A stretch of DNA of 64,000 bases. It comes from Chalara sp. BL73 (taxonomy: Eukaryota; Ascomycota; Leotiomycetes; Helotiales). Shown piece by piece: positions 58,827 to 64,000 of this stretch. The stretch covers positions 186,001 through 250,000 of the forward strand of contig CAKJVC010000142.1 of assembly GCA_918026815.1 (NCBI GenBank), given 5' to 3'. The number at the start of each line of letters is the position of its first letter. The first letter of the stretch is position 1. A program made the translations under genes and the position numbers. The notes beneath the pieces were generated by a model. It saw only the letters and a program-made list of their open reading frames with translations. It was not told the origin of the DNA and did no database searches.

Positions 58827-61546
58827 ATGCCTCATTCGGATAATCTCTACTCGGCAGACTCGGACGCGGATGCTGACGCAGAGTCTTTCACGGACGAGCT
58901 CAGTCCAACAGATGGATACTTCAACCCGAGGAGCATTCCAGAGACATTGGTGCCAGATCCAACTCCAAATCTTGATAGAAAGACAACGGAGGATAAGGTT
59001 CTGATACCAGGGCCTGGGAGAGGTTTGGGACGAGATACTCCAGCGAGCTTAGGAGGATCAACTAGAACTGCTGCCTCCGCGCCGCCAGCTCATCAACCAC
59101 ATACCTCAACTATCAACACATACGCGTCCCCTCAGAGAAGCGATGACACACCACTACCTACCCCACTGGCCATGTTCGATACTGCCGCGCCAATTTCTCC
59201 CTTAAGAAATACTACACCTTTCTCTCCACGTTCAAATGCTTCTTCCTCTCTCAGATCCCCACATCGAAGCGCACTTTCTGAGAATACTCCTTTAATGGGT
59301 GCTCCTCCTCCAGCATATTCAGCGTCTGCAACCACAACCACAAGCGCACCATCACCTCCTCAACACGATAGAGCTTACAACACGTTCGAACAAAGTGGAG
59401 CGGAACAAGGGTACTACCCAGCCCAACAACCAGAAAGTATGGGACAACCAGAGTATGTGCGCGAGGAGAGGACCCCTTTATACAAATATCCTCCAAAGCG
59501 GCGCTCGATATGTACACTATGTGGAATAGTAAGCCGAGAGGTTGTCAAACAAGTTCTCTTTGCCGCTCTAGTCCTAGTGGTCTTTATCAGCATCCTTCTG
59601 TCAACACTTAATGTGACACTAACTGTATGTTCAACTGATTTCTTATCGCACTACCTACAAACGGTTCCATTTGTAGGTTCGACTGATGGCGTTTTTCTCC
59701 GAGATATATTTTACCATAAGGCTAACCATTTAAAGTCTGGCGATAGACATAAAGGCAATCCTAGCGTAGGGGGTAGAGGCCCATACTGCAGTTATGCCTC
59801 TTACGACAAGCCGTTGGACATAATCGAGTATGACATAGGAATTGGTAAAGACCTCTACATCATTCAGACTGTGCATGAGGGGGATCTCGACAGACCTGAG
59901 AATGAAGAGCATATCCAGACATCCGGTGCAATTCGAATTCAACGTCTTCCAAAGGTGCGTGAATGAGTACATCAAAATCAGAACTTGCCGTCTTTCTAAT
60001 TCTATCTCTGCTACTATTCGAAATTTCTTGAGAAGCCGACATGAAAGGCACTGGTACAGGACATGTGATTTTACCAGCCTTCTATCAACTGCTGACTATA
60101 TGGGCGACAGGACTCTAATTTAGGTGCTCACTTTTCTTTTGATATCAAGACTAGTGACCCAAGCTTGGATATTATCCACAAATGGGACTCATCTTCACGC
60201 ACCTTCAGGCTCAGCACTCCCAAGCATGCCAGCCTGAAGTTGCCTGGCCCACATTGTATTTCGGTTGAGATCAATGCCTGGCTACCAGAAAATGCAGATC
60301 TGGGGACTCTTGGCGTAGAAGCCGTGACATTGCATCTACAGGTGCTTGATGACCTGAAGGTCAACCTCTCCGGCGCGTCCGTATTCTCCACCATATCTGG
60401 AAGTATACAATTTCCAAAATTCGTTAAACCCGGTTCACAAGTCCCTATAACGGATGGTTATACAAATCAAACTTCCAAGCTCTTTGTGAAACCCGATTAC
60501 TCCTTTGCCTCACGCCGCATCGAGATTGAAACAACTTCTGGCTCAATCTCTGGTTTATATCCTCTTTATGACTTATTAAGCTTCAAAACGATTTCAGGAA
60601 GTGTCCAGGTTGGAGTGATTCCACAAAGCATAGACGAAGCTCGGCCCGCCCCAGCCTCATTGGCAGTAAAATCATATTCAAGTTCGATCAATGTTCATTT
60701 ACCAATCTTGGGTGCTGGCGGCCGAAGATATACGCCGCCTCTTCGTGATTACATCACAAACGTGGAGTCCACTTCCGGAAGGATTAGTGGCTCATACTAC
60801 CAAGGGACCCACGGGCTTTACAAGAGTTTCTCAGGCTCTATTCAACTTTCCATCCTGCCAATTTTTGGAAATATAGACACCGACTCAGAACTTGAGACCC
60901 GCTCAGGTATGTATCACTTCCTTGCAAACATGTATTCCTAACTAGTAAGAACTTAAAGTTCAAGAGCTGTCTTGGGGCTGAGACATGGCATTTTTCTATC
61001 AATTTCAGTTCCTCAGACAGCTCCGAACCTACCGAGCCCTTGCCAGCACTTTCAACTGGCCGTCGCGCTAATTTGATTATAGAGAGCGGATCAACGAACG
61101 TAAACCTGTTAGAACCTGAATTCCTGATTGAAGGAGCTTCTCAGCCATACAAGCGCCCCCGAAAGCCATCGCCTTACCGCCCGATTGGAGATGGTGACCC
61201 ATATCTTCTATTACCACCCAAACAAAGTGGAGAGATGTTCGATGCAAATGCCGCCTCTTCCGATGAGAACCCAGACGAAAGCCAAAAAATACGTAACTTG
61301 CACTCCACCCATTCGTCAACGTCCGGTAGTATAACTTTGAAGTATCCTCAGCAATGGGAAGGTATCATTTCTGCCAAGGCAGTGTCAGGAGGCATTTCCA
61401 TCGCAGGAAATGGTGTGAAATTAATCCGTGAAAATAACGGATGGGGCAGCAAGTCCGTGGTGGCGAGGAAGGGTGTAGAGCGGGAAGGCCAAGGAAGCTC
61501 GGTGGAATTATCAAATATCTCGGGAGGCTTGAAGTTTACCATTTGA
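58827..61546 (+). CDS. Single-pass membrane protein with SGS-repeat ectodomain
   Basis: Likely exons 58827-59624, 59736-59954, 60111-60906 and 61017-61546 give about 780 aa. The first 240 residues are Ser/Pro/Thr-rich and acidic, with NTPLMGAPPPAY. One membrane segment follows (about residues 242-264), then a large beta-rich domain. That domain repeats short strands of the form TISGSIQF, TTSGSISG, TISGSVQV, STSGRISG, SFSGSIQL, STSGSITL, VSGGISIA and ISGGLKFT, like bacterial DUF4097 putative adhesins. Topology suggests a type II membrane protein at the cell surface or in the secretory pathway. The first intron (111 nt) is a multiple of three and could be retained, and the acceptor of the third intron is uncertain (a longer exon reading from about 60961 is also open). 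Function unknown. Confidence 0.75.
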
Positions 61547-62573
61547 GTAATGGTTGAATAATGATAATGACTAAGAGGCGTCTGTATGTATGTTATGGTG
61601 GATCTCTTCGGGCGTTCCAAATATTCCCAGGCGTTTCGGCACATCAGGGCTGTCTTTTTCTCTACTGAGTACATAGAAGCAATACTCATTGATGTTCATT
61701 AGCACGTTTGCTTTCCAATGTGAATTATTCTTTCAACAAAAATTCAAATCGAATCAAGGTTACGTTTACAGATTCGTCTCCCGCTGTTCACGACGCCTCA
61801 TGTCCTCAAGAGCCAGCTTGAATCCTTTCAGAGGGCGTATATTCATCAGATGTAAGCTAATAGGAGAGCGGCAGGTGAATCCCCTCCCCCAAAGTATAAA
61901 TGATTGCTACGCTACCAACCCAAGCCGCTTCAAAGCTAAACTTCATTTGCCTTGTAGTCATGAAGCGAAAACATCTTTATATCGTGTTCCAGCGAGAAGC
62001 ACTTGCGGCAGGCGTACCAACTCTAGGCTGCGAACTGATAAAACAAAATAAAAAACATAAGCGCAACGTGGATGGTGAGCGCGTTACCGCGTGTGGGCCG
62101 CATAAGGTTGCGAAATAAGGCAGCTGTTGAACGGACACCGCCTGGCCGAGCAACATATCTGCGAGCGGCGGCTATAGGAGTGTTGGCCGGATTTCAACTT
62201 CGGAACTAGGTGCGTGAAGCACGTCGTAAATATTAACAGCGCGATACGCGTAATCTCATAATCACGTAATATGACTGGCCATCCAATGTAGGTAGAGCGA
62301 GTTGATAAGTAACTGTGACAAACAATCCGCAAAAGCAGACGTGAACGCTGTGAAGTTATATGTGTCGTTGAATGTTTCGAAATCGCTGAGGCATTGACAG
62401 TTGGATTAGAAAATGATTTAATTGAAGAGACTCTAGAAGGTATATATTCTCCCGGTCCGCAACGCCACTATATGCATATCCGTATTTTTCCACAGGCCTG
62501 CTTCCAAAGCTCATTACAAAATTAATAAACAGACCCAGAACTCCAAAATACAACGGTGAATGCGGATACAAGC
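61547..62573. other. Convergent intergenic region, 1 kb
   Basis: It lies between the SGS-repeat gene and the GH47 gene. No gene is supported; frames at 61689-62051 and 62084-62332 lack motifs. Confidence 0.5.
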
Positions 62574-64000
62574 TCAAACCTCCCGCTTGAAAGGATGGGC
62601 CTCGGTATTGAACACATAGTCATCCAAACTAATCGTGTCAGGGGTCGAATAGAGCAGATAAAAATATTTGAGGGTTTCTGCTGTCCAAAAACTTTCTTGG
62701 ATGTTTGTTTGGTCGACTTCAGGGTCCGTGACGTCGTGGATAGAGGAGTGGCCATATTTCGTGGATGTTGCATTGATAATGGATTCGAACATTTTCCAGC
62801 CTTTTTCTTGCCATGTTGGGTCTCCGGTTATGCGGTACATGTACCAGACCGATTCGATAGCTTCGGGTCTGCGCAATGGTTAGTGTATAGTAAGTCGAGT
62901 TAGGTGACAGGAAGAAGGTACCTGAGTATATAAGCCTTGCTTCGAATGGTTACCATGCCTGTTGGCAACCTCCCGGTTTTTATGCGGTCAGCAACATATT
63001 CCTTATGCGATAGAGGTCTTATAGGGTCATCCAGTGTCAAAATCTCGTTCTTTAGCCTGATTGGGGATTGACGGCCTGGAGGATTATTTCTCAATTCTGC
63101 TTCTGTAGAAATCACTTTCTCGTCGTAGCTAGTAGTTGGAGGTGTGCGTTTGGCTATCTTCTCAGTGCCAGTTGTGTCTTCTGGCGCCTCCAATGCTTGA
63201 GCTTTAATTTCAACAGTCTCTTTCTCATCTGAAATCTTGAGAGCCTCTGACTCAGCAGCCGCCTTGGCTGTATTTTCAAGATATTCTGCCAAAACCTTGT
63301 CTCGGCTTTTCCACATAGGATCTAGTGCCTGATGGTAAGTCGTCTCATTCCAAGGGCAGCTTTGGACACTTTCGCAAGGAACTACTTGAGCTCCCTCAGG
63401 CATGATTCCTGTGGCTGTTGACTCGTAGGCCCAGACACAACCATCTGCTAATTTTTTCGCAAGTTCCAGATCTTGTTCAAGGCCAAAGATTTTCGCAGAC
63501 ATGCCAACCATTCCTCCGATGAAGCAGGTCAGATGTTCTACCTCAGCCGTTAGACTGAATTCTTTGACACTGCCGAAAGCTGATATAGATCCTGAAAACA
63601 AGATATCACGGTCATTTGGAACCATTGGCCGGTAGATCAAATGCTTTTTAACGGCTGCAATAGTTTTGAGGTAGAGCTTTTTATAGACTTCTTCTCGGCC
63701 ACCCAACAGGAGCCATTGCTGCACAAGTTAACTTCATATTAAAGCATTGAAGAAGTTACGTACCTTAGGAAAGTATTCGTATGTAGAATCTTGTCCCCCT
63801 CCCATGGAAAACTTTTCGGAACCTCCTAGTGACGAGCTTGTCAGTCCTTGTGGCACACAATCCCAGTCAGCTAAATTTTCACCCAGCTCAGCCTTCGCTG
63901 CAGATAGATCAAGTGGCAAACCAGTCAGTGGGTCCTTCTGCACGCCTGGCTTCTTCAGGAGAATTCCAGCGGCTGAATCTTTAATCGTATCGGTTGAAAT
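62574..64000 (-). CDS. Class I alpha-1,2-mannosidase (GH47), 3' part
   Basis: Exons (minus) reach from beyond the right edge to 63764, then 63718-62922 and 62868-62574. The window shows roughly the C-terminal 440 residues; the start and catalytic N-terminal half lie outside. GH47 enzymes trim mannose from N-glycans in the ER or Golgi. Visible blocks are [73 protein letters not shown] and the terminal [10 protein letters not shown], which holds the calcium-binding Thr-Glu region. An insert of about 80 residues rich in Ala, Glu and Lys lies between NETTYHQ and [12 protein letters not shown]. Codons at the right edge read without a stop. Confidence 0.93.

Noticed and set aside
1..64000. CRISPR arrays, operons, secondary-metabolite core enzymes, intact transposons
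   Set aside because: None seen. The window is eukaryotic, no polyketide or peptide synthase motifs occur, and only decayed repeat-like DNA is present.

Overview
The window is nuclear DNA of a filamentous ascomycete (Pezizomycotina, possibly Leotiomycetes; the class is inferred and not tested). The signs are single-copy housekeeping genes split by many short introns (about 42-80 nt) with GTRNGT-type donors, CTRAC-type branch sites and YAG or AAG acceptors; fungus-specific families (CorA-like membrane protein, YTP1, RBD2, CWH43, MYND protein, HET and ankyrin relics); no operons; and AT-rich decayed islands with stop codons of the CAG-to-TAG type typical of repeat-induced point mutation (RIP). 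Exon-intron structures were read by hand, and every multi-exon model below closes in frame.

Region 1 (1-13.9 kb) is a gene-poor accessory stretch. It holds AT-rich DNA, a possible 73-aa orphan gene, a CorA-like membrane protein, a fungal protein kinase with an unusual catalytic loop, and the relics of an ankyrin-repeat gene (9.5-10.5 kb), a HET-domain gene (11.6-12.7 kb, minus) and a second ankyrin fragment (13.0-13.4 kb).

Region 2 (13.9-29.2 kb) is a dense housekeeping block: GAA1 (GPI transamidase), RBD2 (rhomboid protease), RPN9 (proteasome lid) divergent from the complex I NDUFA9-type subunit, EFM5 (eEF1A methyltransferase), UBP8 (SAGA deubiquitinase), a strikingly GC-rich metallo-beta-lactamase-fold gene and a MYND zinc-finger gene.

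Region 3 (29.2-37.3 kb) has about 4 kb without recognisable genes, then a YTP1-like membrane protein, an unusually interrupted tRNA-Ser gene and a PAN/Apple-like relic.

Region 4 (37.3-51 kb) is rich in genome-maintenance genes: LIG1/CDC9 divergent from RINT1/TIP20, a small hydrophilic protein, MIS14/NSL1, and TRM10 divergent from MSH2 with cell-cycle-box-like motifs between them.

Region 5 (51-64 kb) has CWH43 (GPI lipid remodelling), an unrecognised 411-aa protein, a single-pass membrane protein whose ectodomain carries repeated Ser-Gly-Ser strands, and the 3' part of a GH47 alpha-mannosidase running off the right edge.

Several genes (GAA1, CWH43, the GH47 enzyme, the TIP20 homologue) work in the secretory pathway and several others in DNA replication or repair, but I see no sign that this is a functional cluster. 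The most unusual object is the tRNA-Ser gene at 35761-35957. It folds into a normal type II tRNA-Ser(UGA) only if a conventional 38-nt intron and a second 78-bp GT...AG segment are both left out.
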